From NCBI GenBank assembly GCA_028532985.1, contig JANCIK010000010.1:2480001-2544000 (forward strand): a stretch of 64,000 nucleotides of DNA, given 5' to 3'. A program made the translations under genes and the position numbers. The notes beneath the pieces were generated by a model, which ran no database searches, was not told where the DNA came from, and saw only the letters and a program-made list of their open reading frames with translations. Positions 33,580 to 47,360 of this stretch are shown here, in pieces; the first letter of the stretch is position 1, and the number at the start of each line of letters is the position of its first letter. The DNA comes from Stropharia rugosoannulata. Its lineage: Eukaryota > Basidiomycota > Agaricomycetes > Agaricales > Strophariaceae.

Positions 33580-36333
33580 GACCAATAGTCGAACACACGA
33601 AACCTGGGACTGCTAAGTTATAGAGGTAACGATGACGAACTCGGGGTGCAGCGACGATGACAAAATTGGAGTTGCAAACTCAAGGAGTTGAGCACTTGGG
33701 TACTAAAGTGTGAATTGCTCGACAACGATACAACCGATCGAGATGAGAGTTGGGGGCTCGATGTATCGATGATGAAGGAAGTGGTATGCTGAGTTGCAAT
33801 GGAGTTGATGTCGATGTGAGGCCGCAGTGAGCTGAACAAATTTCGAGGTCCTAACTCGAGGAGTTGAGCACTCTGGTGAAGACCGGTTGATTGCGGAAGA
33901 ACGACGGAGCGTAGTGACGTGGCAGTCGGCAGGCAGCGAGGGGATCGTATGAAGAGTGGACCCTCGAAAGAACGGAGTGGGGCAACGATCAGGGAAGCCC
34001 TAAAAGCGCAAAAGAGCGGACAGCTCTGGGAAGCCCAAAGCTGAAGCAGTCTCTGGTGTGAAACCAAGAGAGTGCAGAGGACCTGTAAAGAAAAAGAGTG
34101 AATTGCACGAGGACCGATTGAGCTGGCGGAACGAGAGTGGTACCAGAACAACGGTCGTGACGTGGCAGTCCTGCTCGTGAAACAACGAGGCGAAACGAGC
34201 GCGAATGAGTGTTAGGTTAAGTACCAAGCCACCCAGGTGAAAGGAGAGTGAGAATAAGAGAGAGTAGCAATGAGTAGGGACTGCTCAGAGTGCAGGGCTC
34301 ATAATCTGTTAAAAGCGGATGCTTATAGGCACAGAGAGTGGCCCTAACTCAGGTGGGATGGTAGTGGTAATAGATTAAGAGGCATCTACACTAGTACATG
34401 CTATATATACTACCAGAAGCGAACTAAGCTAAATGTGGAGCAAACTAATTATAGTCCGCACTATCTAATCTTAACTGCTGATGGTGATGATTGCCTATGT
34501 AATCTAACAACAAGCATGCCAGTGACCAGACCCTTGGTGAGCAGCTTGTTGATGTGTGCAACGACGATGCCAGAGCTCTGCATTAAGGGGTAGAGTGGAT
34601 GACAATGAAGCAGAGCAACGGAGATTCGCAAATGGGACATGTGAGACCATCCAGAATGGCAGAGTGTGATGCATTGATAGTTGCAGTGAAGATGGTCTTG
34701 CCAGAGCAGTTGAAGTACATCTTCTTTGCATCGATCTCAATCAGGATGCCAGAGCGCTTGGTGAGGTACAGACATGCAAGCAGGTTGTTGCACAACTTGG
34801 GGACATGCAGAACACGTTTAATGACTACTGCATCTGCTTTCTTGCCATTGATGACTGGATGGAACACCACATTGCCAACACCCTCAGAATAGACGATAGA
34901 ATCATCTGCAAGACGAATTGGGACACAGTGAGGTTTGTACTCCACAATCCAGTCTTGATGAGGTGTCATATGGCTAGTTGCACCTGTATCTGCGAGCCAG
35001 TCGAAATCATTGCCTTGTGCGTCACCCGTAGCAAGTGCAGATGCAAAACCTGCATACTTCACGATTTGTGATGTCTCCTCTGCTGGGGCGAAACAGAGTG
35101 TGCCATTTGACCAACAGCTGCCAGAGTTGACCACATGCTAACTGGGTCATGCAGAATGTGAGCCAATTGTGATTTGAGCTCGTTCTGAACATGACTGTGG
35201 ATGTAGCCAGCAGCAGCAGTCGACTTGCTTGTCCATATGTCGTGTGCCTCGATCTCAGCCATAGACGGCGTAAGAGAGAGCACAGGACGCTTGCATTCAC
35301 CAGTAACCAGACGCCATAGCTCCTGAGAGCGTAACCATGCTTTCATGTTGCAAGACCAGAGTTGGTAGTTGGCAGTGCTCAGTTTGTCAAACTGAGGTGT
35401 TGCAAAGAAACTCATGGTTGCAGGTGAAGTAAAGTGGTGATAGACGTGATATGGTATGAGGTGGTAGCTGAGAATGGCGCAAACGATGTGGCAAAGTTGC
35501 GAGGCGAGCTGGGCTGAAATGCACGAGCAGTGGGCAGGACACTTGCAGTATCACAATTAGGCCGAGTTGAGCACTTGCAGTAAACGTCGATTGCACGAGC
35601 AGCAATGAACCGATTGACACGAGACTGTGCAAGAGGATAGTTCAAAGATGCGGAACGTGTGTGATCGAGTTGTGCGAACGACAGTGACGATGTGCTAGTG
35701 CAGTGAACAAAACTGTTTGAGAATGTCAATTGGACAGAGTTGAGCACTCTGGTGAAGAACAGTGAATTGCGAGTGAACGGCTGAGCGTGACGACTTGTGA
35801 GTGGGCAAGTGACGAGAGGCACGTGTAACGATGAGGTCCTCGAAAGAACCACGTGTTTCGACGATCAGGAAGCCCAGGAGCGAAGTCTCTGGTGAACACC
35901 AAGAGAGTTCTATTGACCTAAAACCAAAAGAAGCGGATTGCTCGATAACCGTGCAAGCTGGTGGAACGCAGGTGGTACCAGAACGACGGTCGTGACGTGG
36001 CAGTTGTGCTCACGAAAAACAAGGCAAAACAAACAACGATGAGTGTTAGGTTAAGTACCAAGCCACTCAGTGGAGAAAGGACAGTAGAGTAGTGATAAGT
36101 AGGATGCTCAGAGCGCAGGGCTCATAACCTGTTGAAAGCAGACTGCTTACAGGCGCAGAGAGCGAACCTAACTCACACAGAGATGATGGTGGTAAGAGAT
36201 TAAGAGGCATCTACACTAGTACATGCCTTATATACTACCATAAGCGAGATTAACTATATATGGAGCGTACTAATTATAGTACGCGATATCTAATCTACTG
36301 CTGATGGTCAGTCCAATCCTATGTAATCTAACA
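33580..36333 (-). repeat. Array unit 7
   Basis: LTR-B at 34307-34509, LTR-A at 36130-36333. Markers A and C. Four-G run near 35086 splits gag from protease. One A fewer in the GCAGTAAACG run of leader A. Confidence 0.93.
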
Positions 36334-39092
36334 GACCAATAGTCGAACACACGAAACCTGGGACTGCTAAGTTATAGAGGTAACGATGACGAACTCGGGG
36401 TGCAGCGACGATGACAAAATTGGAGTTGCAAACTCAAGGAGTTGAGCACTTGGGTACTAAAGTGTGAATTGCTCGACAACGATACAACCGATCGAGATGA
36501 GAGTTGGGGGCTCGATGTATCGATGATGAAGGAAGTGGTATGCTGAGTTGCAATGGAGTTGATGTCGATGTGAGGCCGCAGTGAGCTGAACAAATTTCGA
36601 GGTCCTAACTCGAGGAGTTGAGCACTCTGGTGAAGACCGGTTGATTGCGGAAGAACGACGGAGCGTAGTGACGTGGCAGTCGGCAGGCAGCGAGGGGATC
36701 GTATGAAGAGTGGATCCTCGAAAGAACGGAGTGGGGCAACGATCAGGGAAGCCCTAAAAGCGCAAAAGAGCGGACAGCTCTGGGAAGCCCAAAGCTGAAG
36801 CAGTCTCTGGTGTGAAACCAAGAGAGTGCAGAGGACCTGTAAAGAAAAAGAGTGAATTGCACGAGGACCGATTGAGCTGGCGGAACGAGAGTGGTACCAG
36901 AACAACGGTCGTGACGTGGCAGTCCTGCTCGTGAAACAACGAGGCGAAACGAGCGCGAATGAGTGTTAGGTTAAGTACCAAGCCACCCAGGTGAAAGGAG
37001 AGTGAGAATAAGAGAGAGTAGCAATGAGTAGGGACTGCTCAGAGTGCAGGGCTCATAATCTGTTAAAAGCGGATGCTTATAGGCACAGAGAGTGGCCCTA
37101 ACTCAGGTGGGATGGTAGTGGTAATAGATTAAGAGGCATCTACACTAGTACATGCTATATATACTACCAGAAGCGAACTAAGCTAAATGTGGAGCAAACT
37201 AATTATAGTCCGCACTATCTAATCTTAACTGCTGATGGTGATGATTGCCTATGTAATCTAACAACAAGCATGCCAGTGACCAGACCCTTGGTGAGCAGCT
37301 TGTTGATGTGTGCAACGACGATGCCAGAGCTCTGCATTAAGGGGTAGAGTGGATGACAATGAAGCAGAGCAACGGAGATTCGCAAATGGGACATGTGAGA
37401 CCATCCAGAATGGCAGAGTGTGATGCATTGATAGTTGCAGTGAAGATGGTCTTGCCAGAGCAGTTGAAGTACATCTTCTTTGCATCGATCTCAATCAGGA
37501 TGCCAGAGCGCTTGGTGAGGTACAGACATGCAAGCAGGTTGTTGCACAACTTGGGGACATGCAGAACACGTTTAATGACTACTGCATCTGCTTTCTTGCC
37601 ATTGATGACTGGATGGAACACCACATTGCCAACACCCTCAGAATAGACGATAGAATCATCTGCAAGACGAATTGGGACACAGTGAGGTTTGTACTCCACA
37701 ATCCAGTCTTGATGAGGTGTCATATGGCTAGTTGCACCTGTATCTGCGAGCCAGTCGAAATCATTGCCTTGTGCGTCACCCGTAGCAAGTGCAGATGCAA
37801 AACCTGCATACTTCACGATTTGTGATGTCTCCTCTGCTGGGGGCGAAACAGAGTGTGCCATTTGACCAACAGCTGCCAGAGTTGACCACATGCTAACTGG
37901 GTCATGCAGAATGTGAGCCAATTGTGATTTGAGCTCGTTCTGAACATGACTGTGGATGTAGCCAGCAGCAGCAGTCGACTTGCTTGTCCATATGTCGTGT
38001 GCCTCGATCTCAGCCATAGACGGCGTAAGAGAGAGCACAGGACGCTTGCATTCACCAGTAACCAGACGCCATAGCTCCTGAGAGCGTAACCATGCTTTCA
38101 TGTTGCAAGACCAGAGTTGGTAGTTGGCAGTGCTCAGTTTGTCAAACTGAGGTGTTGCAAAGAAACTCATGGTTGCAGGTGAAGTAAAGTGGTGATAGAC
38201 GTGATATGGTATGAGGTGGTAGCTGAGAATGGCGCAAACGATGTGGCAAAGTTGCGAGGCGAGCTGGGCTGAAATGCACGAGCAGTGGGCAGGACACTTG
38301 CAGTATCACAATTAGGCCGAGTTGAGCACTTGCAGTAAAACGTCGATTGCACGAGCAGCAATGAACCGATTGACACGAGACTGTGCAAGAGGATAGTTCA
38401 AAGATGCGGAACGTGTGTGATCGAGTTGTGCGAACGACAGTGACGATGTGCTAGTGCAGTGAACAAAACTGTTTGAGAATGTCAATTGGACAGAGTTGAG
38501 CACTCTGGTGAAGAACAGTGAATTGCGAGTGAACGGCTGAGCGTGACGACTTGTGAGTGGGCAAGTGACGAGAGGCACGTGTAACGATGAGGTCCTCGAA
38601 AGAACCACGTGTTTCGACGATCAGGGAAGCCCAGGGAGCGAAGTCTCTGGTGAACACCAAGAGAGTTCTATTGACCTAAAACCAAAAGAAGCGGATTGCT
38701 CGATAACCGTGCAAGCTGGTGGAACGCAGGTGGTACCAGAACGACGGTCGTGACGTGGCAGTTGTGCTCACGAAAAAACAAGGCAAAACAAACAACGATG
38801 AGTGTTAGGTTAAGTACCAAGCCACTCAGTGGAGAAAGGACAGTAGAGTAGTGATAAGTAGGATGCTCAGAGCGCAGGGCTCATAACCTGTTGAAAGCAG
38901 ACTGCTTACAGGCGCAGAGAGCGAACCTAACTCACACAGAGATGATGGTGGTAAGAGATTAAGAGGCATCTACACTAGTACATGCCTTATATACTACCAT
39001 AAGCGAGATTAACTATATATGGAGCGTACTAATTATAGTACGCGATATCTAATCTACTGCTGATGGTCAGTCCAATCCTATGTAATCTAACA
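36334..39092 (-). repeat. Array unit 8
   Basis: LTR-B at 37061-37263, LTR-A at 38889-39092. Marker A with T (GGATCC), although both neighbours have C. This isolated T allele suggests gene conversion or a non-adjacent duplication. The gag-protease frame is intact. Confidence 0.93.
37337..38170 (-). CDS. Gag-protease stub, intact 277-codon frame (unit 8)
   Basis: Same product as the frame at 31825-32658. The G run that decides gag-protease continuity has five G here. Confidence 0.6.
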   Translation of the reverse strand: MSFFATPQFDKLSTANYQLWSCNMKAWLRSQELWRLVTGECKRPVLSLTPSMAEIEAHDIWTSKSTAAAGYIHSHVQNELKSQLAHILHDPVSMWSTLAAVGQMAHSVSPPAEETSQIVKYAGFASALATGDAQGNDFDWLADTGATSHMTPHQDWIVEYKPHCVPIRLADDSIVYSEGVGNVVFHPVINGKKADAVVIKRVLHVPKLCNNLLACLYLTKRSGILIEIDAKKMYFNCSGKTIFTATINASHSAILDGLTCPICESPLLCFIVIHSTP

Positions 39093-41847
39093 GACCAATA
39101 GTCGAACACACGAAACCTGGGACTGCTAAGTTATAGAGGTAACGATGACGAACTCGGGGTGCAGCGACGATGACAAAATTGGAGTTGCAAACTCAAGGAG
39201 TTGAGCACTTGGGTACTAAAGTGTGAATTGCTCGACAACGATACAACCGATCGAGATGAGAGTTGGGGGCTCGATGTATCGATGATGAAGGAAGTGGTAT
39301 GCTGAGTTGCAATGGAGTTGATGTCGATGTGAGGCCGCAGTGAGCTGAACAAATTTCGAGGTCCTAACTCGAGGAGTTGAGCACTCTGGTGAAGACCGGT
39401 TGATTGCGGAAGAACGACGGAGCGTAGTGACGTGGCAGTCGGCAGGCAGCGAGGGGATCGTATGAAGAGTGGACCCTCGAAAGAACGGAGTGGGGCAACG
39501 ATCAGGGAAGCCCTAAAAGCGCAAAAGAGCGGACAGCTCTGGGAAGCCCAAAGCTGAAGCAGTCTCTGGTGTGAAACCAAGAGAGTGCAGAGGACCTGTA
39601 AAGAAAAAGAGTGAATTGCACGAGGACCGATTGAGCTGGCGGAACGAGAGTGGTACCAGAACAACGGTCGTGACGTGGCAGTCCTGCTCGTGAAACAACG
39701 AGGCGAAACGAGCGCGAATGAGTGTTAGGTTAAGTACCAAGCCACCCAGGTGAAAGGAGAGTGAGAATAAGAGAGAGTAGCAATGAGTAGGGACTGCTCA
39801 GAGTGCAGGGCTCATAATCTGTTAAAAGCGGATGCTTATAGGCACAGAGAGTGGCCCTAACTCAGGTGGGATGGTAGTGGTAATAGATTAAGAGGCATCT
39901 ACACTAGTACATGCTATATATACTACCAGAAGCGAACTAAGCTAAATGTGGAGCAAACTAATTATAGTCCGCACTATCTAATCTTAACTGCTGATGGTGA
40001 TGATTGCCTATGTAATCTAACAACAAGCATGCCAGTGACCAGACCCTTGGTGAGCAGCTTGTTGATGTGTGCAACGACGATGCCAGAGCTCTGCATTAAG
40101 GGGTAGAGTGGATGACAATGAAGCAGAGCAACGGAGATTCGCAAATGGGACATGTGAGACCATCCAGAATGGCAGAGTGTGATGCATTGATAGTTGCAGT
40201 GAAGATGGTCTTGCCAGAGCAGTTGAAGTACATCTTCTTTGCATCGATCTCAATCAGGATGCCAGAGCGCTTGGTGAGGTACAGACATGCAAGCAGGTTG
40301 TTGCACAACTTGGGGACATGCAGAACACGTTTAATGACTACTGCATCTGCTTTCTTGCCATTGATGACTGGATGGAACACCACATTGCCAACACCCTCAG
40401 AATAGACGATAGAATCATCTGCAAGACGAATTGGGACACAGTGAGGTTTGTACTCCACAATCCAGTCTTGATGAGGTGTCATATGGCTAGTTGCACCTGT
40501 ATCTGCGAGCCAGTCGAAATCATTGCCTTGTGCGTCACCCGTAGCAAGTGCAGATGCAAAACCTGCATACTTCACGATTTGTGATGTCTCCTCTGCTGGG
40601 GCGAAACAGAGTGTGCCATTTGACCAACAGCTGCCAGAGTTGACCACATGCTAACTGGGTCATGCAGAATGTGAGCCAATTGTGATTTGAGCTCGTTCTG
40701 AACATGACTGTGGATGTAGCCAGCAGCAGCAGTCGACTTGCTTGTCCATATGTCGTGTGCCTCGATCTCAGCCATAGACGGCGTAAGAGAGAGCACAGGA
40801 CGCTTGCATTCACCAGTAACCAGACGCCATAGCTCCTGAGAGCGTAACCATGCTTTCATGTTGCAAGACCAGAGTTGGTAGTTGGCAGTGCTCAGTTTGT
40901 CAAACTGAGGTGTTGCAAAGAAACTCATGGTTGCAGGTGAAGTAAAGTGGTGATAGACGTGATATGGTATGAGGTGGTAGCTGAGAATGGCGCAAACGAT
41001 GTGGCAAAGTTGCGAGGCGAGCTGGGCTGAAATGCACGAGCAGTGGGCAGGACACTTGCAGTATCACAATTAGGCCGAGTTGAGCACTTGCAGTAAAACG
41101 TCGATTGCACGAGCAGCAATGAACCGATTGACACGAGACTGTGCAAGAGGATAGTTCAAAGATGCGGAACGTGTGTGATCGAGTTGTGCGAACGACAGTG
41201 ACGATGTGCTAGTGCAGTGAACAAAACTGTTTGAGAATGTCAATTGGACAGAGTTGAGCACTCTGGTGAAGAACAGTGAATTGCGAGTGAACGGCTGAGC
41301 GTGACGACTTGTGAGTGGGCAAGTGACGAGAGGCACGTGTAACGATGAGGTCCTCGAAAGAACCACGTGTTTCGACGATCAGGAAGCCCAGGAGCGAAGT
41401 CTCTGGTGAACACCAAGAGAGTTCTATTGACCTAAAACCAAAAGAAGCGGATTGCTCGATAACCGTGCAAGCTGGTGGAACGCAGGTGGTACCAGAACGA
41501 CGGTCGTGACGTGGCAGTTGTGCTCACGAAAAACAAGGCAAAACAAACAACGATGAGTGTTAGGTTAAGTACCAAGCCACTCAGTGGAGAAAGGACAGTA
41601 GAGTAGTGATAAGTAGGATGCTCAGAGCGCAGGGCTCATAACCTGTTGAAAGCAGACTGCTTACAGGCGCAGAGAGCGAACCTAACTCACACAGAGATGA
41701 TGGTGGTAAGAGATTAAGAGGCATCTACACTAGTACATGCCTTATATACTACCATAAGCGAGATTAACTATATATGGAGCGTACTAATTATAGTACGCGA
41801 TATCTAATCTACTGCTGATGGTCAGTCCAATCCTATGTAATCTAACA
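39093..41847 (-). repeat. Array unit 9
   Basis: LTR-B at 39820-40022, LTR-A at 41644-41847. Markers A and C. Four-G run near 40599 separates gag (118 codons) from the protease frame (183 codons). Confidence 0.93.
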
Positions 41848-44604
41848 GACCAATAGTCGAACACACGAAACCTGGGACTGCTAAGTTATAGAGGTAACGA
41901 TGACGAACTCGGGGTGCAGCGACGATGACAAAATTGGAGTTGCAAACTCAAGGAGTTGAGCACTTGGGTACTAAAGTGTGAATTGCTCGACAACGATACA
42001 ACCGATCGAGATGAGAGTTGGGGGCTCGATGTATCGATGATGAAGGAAGTGGTATGCTGAGTTGCAATGGAGTTGATGTCGATGTGAGGCCGCAGTGAGC
42101 TGAACAAATTTCGAGGTCCTAACTCGAGGAGTTGAGCACTCTGGTGAAGACCGGTTGATTGCGGAAGAACGACGGAGCGTAGTGACGTGGCAGTCGGCAG
42201 GCAGCGAGGGATCGTATGAAGAGTGGACCCTCGAAAGAACGGAGTGGGGCAACGATCAGGGAAGCCCTAAAAGCGCAAAAGAGCGGACAGCTCTGGGAAG
42301 CCCAAAGCTGAAGCAGTCTCTGGTGTGAAACCAAGAGAGTGCAGAGGACCTGTAAAGAAAAAGAGTGAATTGCACGAGGACCGATTGAGCTGGCGGAACG
42401 AGAGTGGTACCAGAACAACGGTCGTGACGTGGCAGTCCTGCTCGTGAAACAACGAGGCGAAACGAGCGCGAATGAGTGTTAGGTTAAGTACCAAGCCACC
42501 CAGGTGAAAGGAGAGTGAGAATAAGAGAGAGTAGCAATGAGTAGGGACTGCTCAGAGTGCAGGGCTCATAATCTGTTAAAAGCGGATGCTTATAGGCACA
42601 GAGAGTGGCCCTAACTCAGGTGGGATGGTAGTGGTAATAGATTAAGAGGCATCTACACTAGTACATGCTATATATACTACCAGAAGCGAACTAAGCTAAA
42701 TGTGGAGCAAACTAATTATAGTCCGCACTATCTAATCTTAACTGCTGATGGTGATGATTGCCTATGTAATCTAACAACAAGCATGCCAGTGACCAGACCC
42801 TTGGTGAGCAGCTTGTTGATGTGTGCAACGACGATGCCAGAGCTCTGCATTAAGGGGTAGAGTGGATGACAATGAAGCAGAGCAACGGAGATTCGCAAAT
42901 GGGACATGTGAGACCATCCAGAATGGCAGAGTGTGATGCATTGATAGTTGCAGTGAAGATGGTCTTGCCAGAGCAGTTGAAGTACATCTTCTTTGCATCG
43001 ATCTCAATCAGGATGCCAGAGCGCTTGGTGAGGTACAGACATGCAAGCAGGTTGTTGCACAACTTGGGGACATGCAGAACACGTTTAATGACTACTGCAT
43101 CTGCTTTCTTGCCATTGATGACTGGATGGAACACCACATTGCCAACACCCTCAGAATAGACGATAGAATCATCTGCAAGACGAATTGGGACACAGTGAGG
43201 TTTGTACTCCACAATCCAGTCTTGATGAGGTGTCATATGGCTAGTTGCACCTGTATCTGCGAGCCAGTCGAAATCATTGCCTTGTGCGTCACCCGTAGCA
43301 AGTGCAGATGCAAAACCTGCATACTTCACGATTTGTGATGTCTCCTCTGCTGGGGGCGAAACAGAGTGTGCCATTTGACCAACAGCTGCCAGAGTTGACC
43401 ACATGCTAACTGGGTCATGCAGAATGTGAGCCAATTGTGATTTGAGCTCGTTCTGAACATGACTGTGGATGTAGCCAGCAGCAGCAGTCGACTTGCTTGT
43501 CCATATGTCGTGTGCCTCGATCTCAGCCATAGACGGCGTAAGAGAGAGCACAGGACGCTTGCATTCACCAGTAACCAGACGCCATAGCTCCTGAGAGCGT
43601 AACCATGCTTTCATGTTGCAAGACCAGAGTTGGTAGTTGGCAGTGCTCAGTTTGTCAAACTGAGGTGTTGCAAAGAAACTCATGGTTGCAGGTGAAGTAA
43701 AGTGGTGATAGACGTGATATGGTATGAGGTGGTAGCTGAGAATGGCGCAAACGATGTGGCAAAGTTGCGAGGCGAGCTGGGCTGAAATGCACGAGCAGTG
43801 GGCAGGACACTTGCAGTATCACAATTAGGCCGAGTTGAGCACTTGCAGTAAAACGTCGATTGCACGAGCAGCAATGAACCGATTGACACGAGACTGTGCA
43901 AGAGGATAGTTCAAAGATGCGGAACGTGTGTGATCGAGTTGTGCGAACGACAGTGACGATGTGCTAGTGCAGTGAACAAAACTGTTTGAGAATGTCAATT
44001 GGACAGAGTTGAGCACTCTGGTGAAGAACAGTGAATTGCGAGTGAACGGCTGAGCGTGACGACTTGTGAGTGGGCAAGTGACGAGAGGCACGTGTAACGA
44101 TGAGGTCCTCGAAAGAACCACGTGTTTCGACGATCAGGGAAGCCCAGGAGCGAAGTCTCTGGTGAACACCAAGAGAGTTCTATTGACCTAAAACCAAAAG
44201 AAGCGGATTGCTCGATAACCGTGCAAGCTGGTGGAACGCAGGTGGTACCAGAACGACGGTCGTGACGTGGCAGTTGTGCTCACGAAAAAACAAGGCAAAA
44301 CAAACAACGATGAGTGTTAGGTTAAGTACCAAGCCACTCAGTGGAGAAAGGACAGTAGAGTAGTGATAAGTAGGATGCTCAGAGCGCAGGGCTCATAACC
44401 TGTTGAAAGCAGACTGCTTACAGGCGCAGAGAGCGAACCTAACTCACACAGAGATGATGGTGGTAAGAGATTAAGAGGCATCTACACTAGTACATGCCTT
44501 ATATACTACCATAAGCGAGATTAACTATATATGGAGCGTACTAATTATAGTACGCGATATCTAATCTACTGCTGATGGTCAGTCCAATCCTATGTAATCT
44601 AACA
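41848..44604 (-). repeat. Array unit 10
   Basis: LTR-B at 42574-42776, LTR-A at 44401-44604. Markers A and C. One G fewer in GCGAGGGATCG of leader B, which breaks the 177-codon leader frame. Gag-protease frame intact. Confidence 0.93.
42850..43683 (-). CDS. Gag-protease stub, intact 277-codon frame (unit 10)
   Basis: Same product as the frame at 31825-32658. Confidence 0.6.
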   Translation of the reverse strand: MSFFATPQFDKLSTANYQLWSCNMKAWLRSQELWRLVTGECKRPVLSLTPSMAEIEAHDIWTSKSTAAAGYIHSHVQNELKSQLAHILHDPVSMWSTLAAVGQMAHSVSPPAEETSQIVKYAGFASALATGDAQGNDFDWLADTGATSHMTPHQDWIVEYKPHCVPIRLADDSIVYSEGVGNVVFHPVINGKKADAVVIKRVLHVPKLCNNLLACLYLTKRSGILIEIDAKKMYFNCSGKTIFTATINASHSAILDGLTCPICESPLLCFIVIHSTP

Positions 44605-47360
44605 GACCAATAGTCGAACACACGAAACCTGGGACTGCTAAGTTATAGAGGTAACGATGACGAACTCGGGGTGCAGCGACGATGACAAAATTGGAGTTGC
44701 AAACTCAAGGAGTTGAGCACTTGGGTACTAAAGTGTGAATTGCTCGACAACGATACAACCGATCGAGATGAGAGTTGGGGGCTCGATGTATCGATGATGA
44801 AGGAAGTGGTATGCTGAGTTGCAATGGAGTTGATGTCGATGTGAGGCCGCAGTGAGCTGAACAAATTTCGAGGTCCTAACTCGAGGAGTTGAGCACTCTG
44901 GTGAAGACCGGTTGATTGCGGAAGAACGACGGAGCGTAGTGACGTGGCAGTCGGCAGGCAGCGAGGGGATCGTATGAAGAGTGGACCCTCGAAAGAACGG
45001 AGTGGGGCAACGATCAGGGAAGCCCTAAAAGCGCAAAAGAGCGGACAGCTCTGGGAAGCCCAAAGCTGAAGCAGTCTCTGGTGTGAAACCAAGAGAGTGC
45101 AGAGGACCTGTAAAGAAAAAGAGTGAATTGCACGAGGACCGATTGAGCTGGCGGAACGAGAGTGGTACCAGAACAACGGTCGTGACGTGGCAGTCCTGCT
45201 CGTGAAACAACGAGGCGAAACGAGCGCGAATGAGTGTTAGGTTAAGTACCAAGCCACCCAGGTGAAAGGAGAGTGAGAATAAGAGAGAGTAGCAATGAGT
45301 AGGGACTGCTCAGAGTGCAGGGCTCATAATCTGTTAAAAGCGGATGCTTATAGGCACAGAGAGTGGCCCTAACTCAGGTGGGATGGTAGTGGTAATAGAT
45401 TAAGAGGCATCTACACTAGTACATGCTATATATACTACCAGAAGCGAACTAAGCTAAATGTGGAGCAAACTAATTATAGTCCGCACTATCTAATCTTAAC
45501 TGCTGATGGTGATGATTGCCTATGTAATCTAACAACAAGCATGCCAGTGACCAGACCCTTGGTGAGCAGCTTGTTGATGTGTGCAACGACGATGCCAGAG
45601 CTCTGCATTAAGGGGTAGAGTGGATGACAATGAAGCAGAGCAACGGAGATTCGCAAATGGGACATGTGAGACCATCCAGAATGGCAGAGTGTGATGCATT
45701 GATAGTTGCAGTGAAGATGGTCTTGCCAGAGCAGTTGAAGTACATCTTCTTTGCATCGATCTCAATCAGGATGCCAGAGCGCTTGGTGAGGTACAGACAT
45801 GCAAGCAGGTTGTTGCACAACTTGGGGACATGCAGAACACGTTTAATGACTACTGCATCTGCTTTCTTGCCATTGATGACTGGATGGAACACCACATTGC
45901 CAACACCCTCAGAATAGACGATAGAATCATCTGCAAGACGAATTGGGACACAGTGAGGTTTGTACTCCACAATCCAGTCTTGATGAGGTGTCATATGGCT
46001 AGTTGCACCTGTATCTGCGAGCCAGTCGAAATCATTGCCTTGTGCGTCACCCGTAGCAAGTGCAGATGCAAAACCTGCATACTTCACGATTTGTGATGTC
46101 TCCTCTGCTGGGGGCGAAACAGAGTGTGCCATTTGACCAACAGCTGCCAGAGTTGACCACATGCTAACTGGGTCATGCAGAATGTGAGCCAATTGTGATT
46201 TGAGCTCGTTCTGAACATGACTGTGGATGTAGCCAGCAGCAGCAGTCGACTTGCTTGTCCATATGTCGTGTGCCTCGATCTCAGCCATAGACGGCGTAAG
46301 AGAGAGCACAGGACGCTTGCATTCACCAGTAACCAGACGCCATAGCTCCTGAGAGCGTAACCATGCTTTCATGTTGCAAGACCAGAGTTGGTAGTTGGCA
46401 GTGCTCAGTTTGTCAAACTGAGGTGTTGCAAAGAAACTCATGGTTGCAGGTGAAGTAAAGTGGTGATAGACGTGATATGGTATGAGGTGGTAGCTGAGAA
46501 TGGCGCAAACGATGTGGCAAAGTTGCGAGGCGAGCTGGGCTGAAATGCACGAGCAGTGGGCAGGACACTTGCAGTATCACAATTAGGCCGAGTTGAGCAC
46601 TTGCAGTAAAACGTCGATTGCACGAGCAGCAATGAACCGATTGACACGAGACTGTGCAAGAGGATAGTTCAAAGATGCGGAACGTGTGTGATCGAGTTGT
46701 GCGAACGACAGTGACGATGTGCTAGTGCAGTGAACAAAACTGTTTGAGAATGTCAATTGGACAGAGTTGAGCACTCTGGTGAAGAACAGTGAATTGCGAG
46801 TGAACGGCTGAGCGTGACGACTTGTGAGTGGGCAAGTGACGAGAGGCACGTGTAACGATGAGGTCCTCGAAAGAACCACGTGTTTCGACGATCAGGAAGC
46901 CCAGGAGCGAAGTCTCTGGTGAACACCAAGAGAGTTCTATTGACCTAAAACCAAAAGAAGCGGATTGCTCGATAACCGTGCAAGCTGGTGGAACGCAGGT
47001 GGTACCAGAACGACGGTCGTGACGTGGCAGTTGTGCTCACGAAAAACAAGGCAAAACAAACAACGATGAGTGTTAGGTTAAGTACCAAGCCACTCAGTGG
47101 AGAAAGGACAGTAGAGTAGTGATAAGTAGGATGCTCAGAGCGCAGGGCTCATAACCTGTTGAAAGCAGACTGCTTACAGGCGCAGAGAGCGAACCTAACT
47201 CACACAGAGATGATGGTGGTAAGAGATTAAGAGGCATCTACACTAGTACATGCCTTATATACTACCATAAGCGAGATTAACTATATATGGAGCGTACTAA
47301 TTATAGTACGCGATATCTAATCTACTGCTGATGGTCAGTCCAATCCTATGTAATCTAACA
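44605..47360 (-). repeat. Array unit 11
   Basis: LTR-B at 45332-45534, LTR-A at 47157-47360. Markers A and C. Gag-protease frame intact. Confidence 0.93.
45608..46441 (-). CDS. Gag-protease stub, intact 277-codon frame (unit 11)
   Basis: Same product as the frame at 31825-32658. Confidence 0.6.
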   Translation of the reverse strand: MSFFATPQFDKLSTANYQLWSCNMKAWLRSQELWRLVTGECKRPVLSLTPSMAEIEAHDIWTSKSTAAAGYIHSHVQNELKSQLAHILHDPVSMWSTLAAVGQMAHSVSPPAEETSQIVKYAGFASALATGDAQGNDFDWLADTGATSHMTPHQDWIVEYKPHCVPIRLADDSIVYSEGVGNVVFHPVINGKKADAVVIKRVLHVPKLCNNLLACLYLTKRSGILIEIDAKKMYFNCSGKTIFTATINASHSAILDGLTCPICESPLLCFIVIHSTP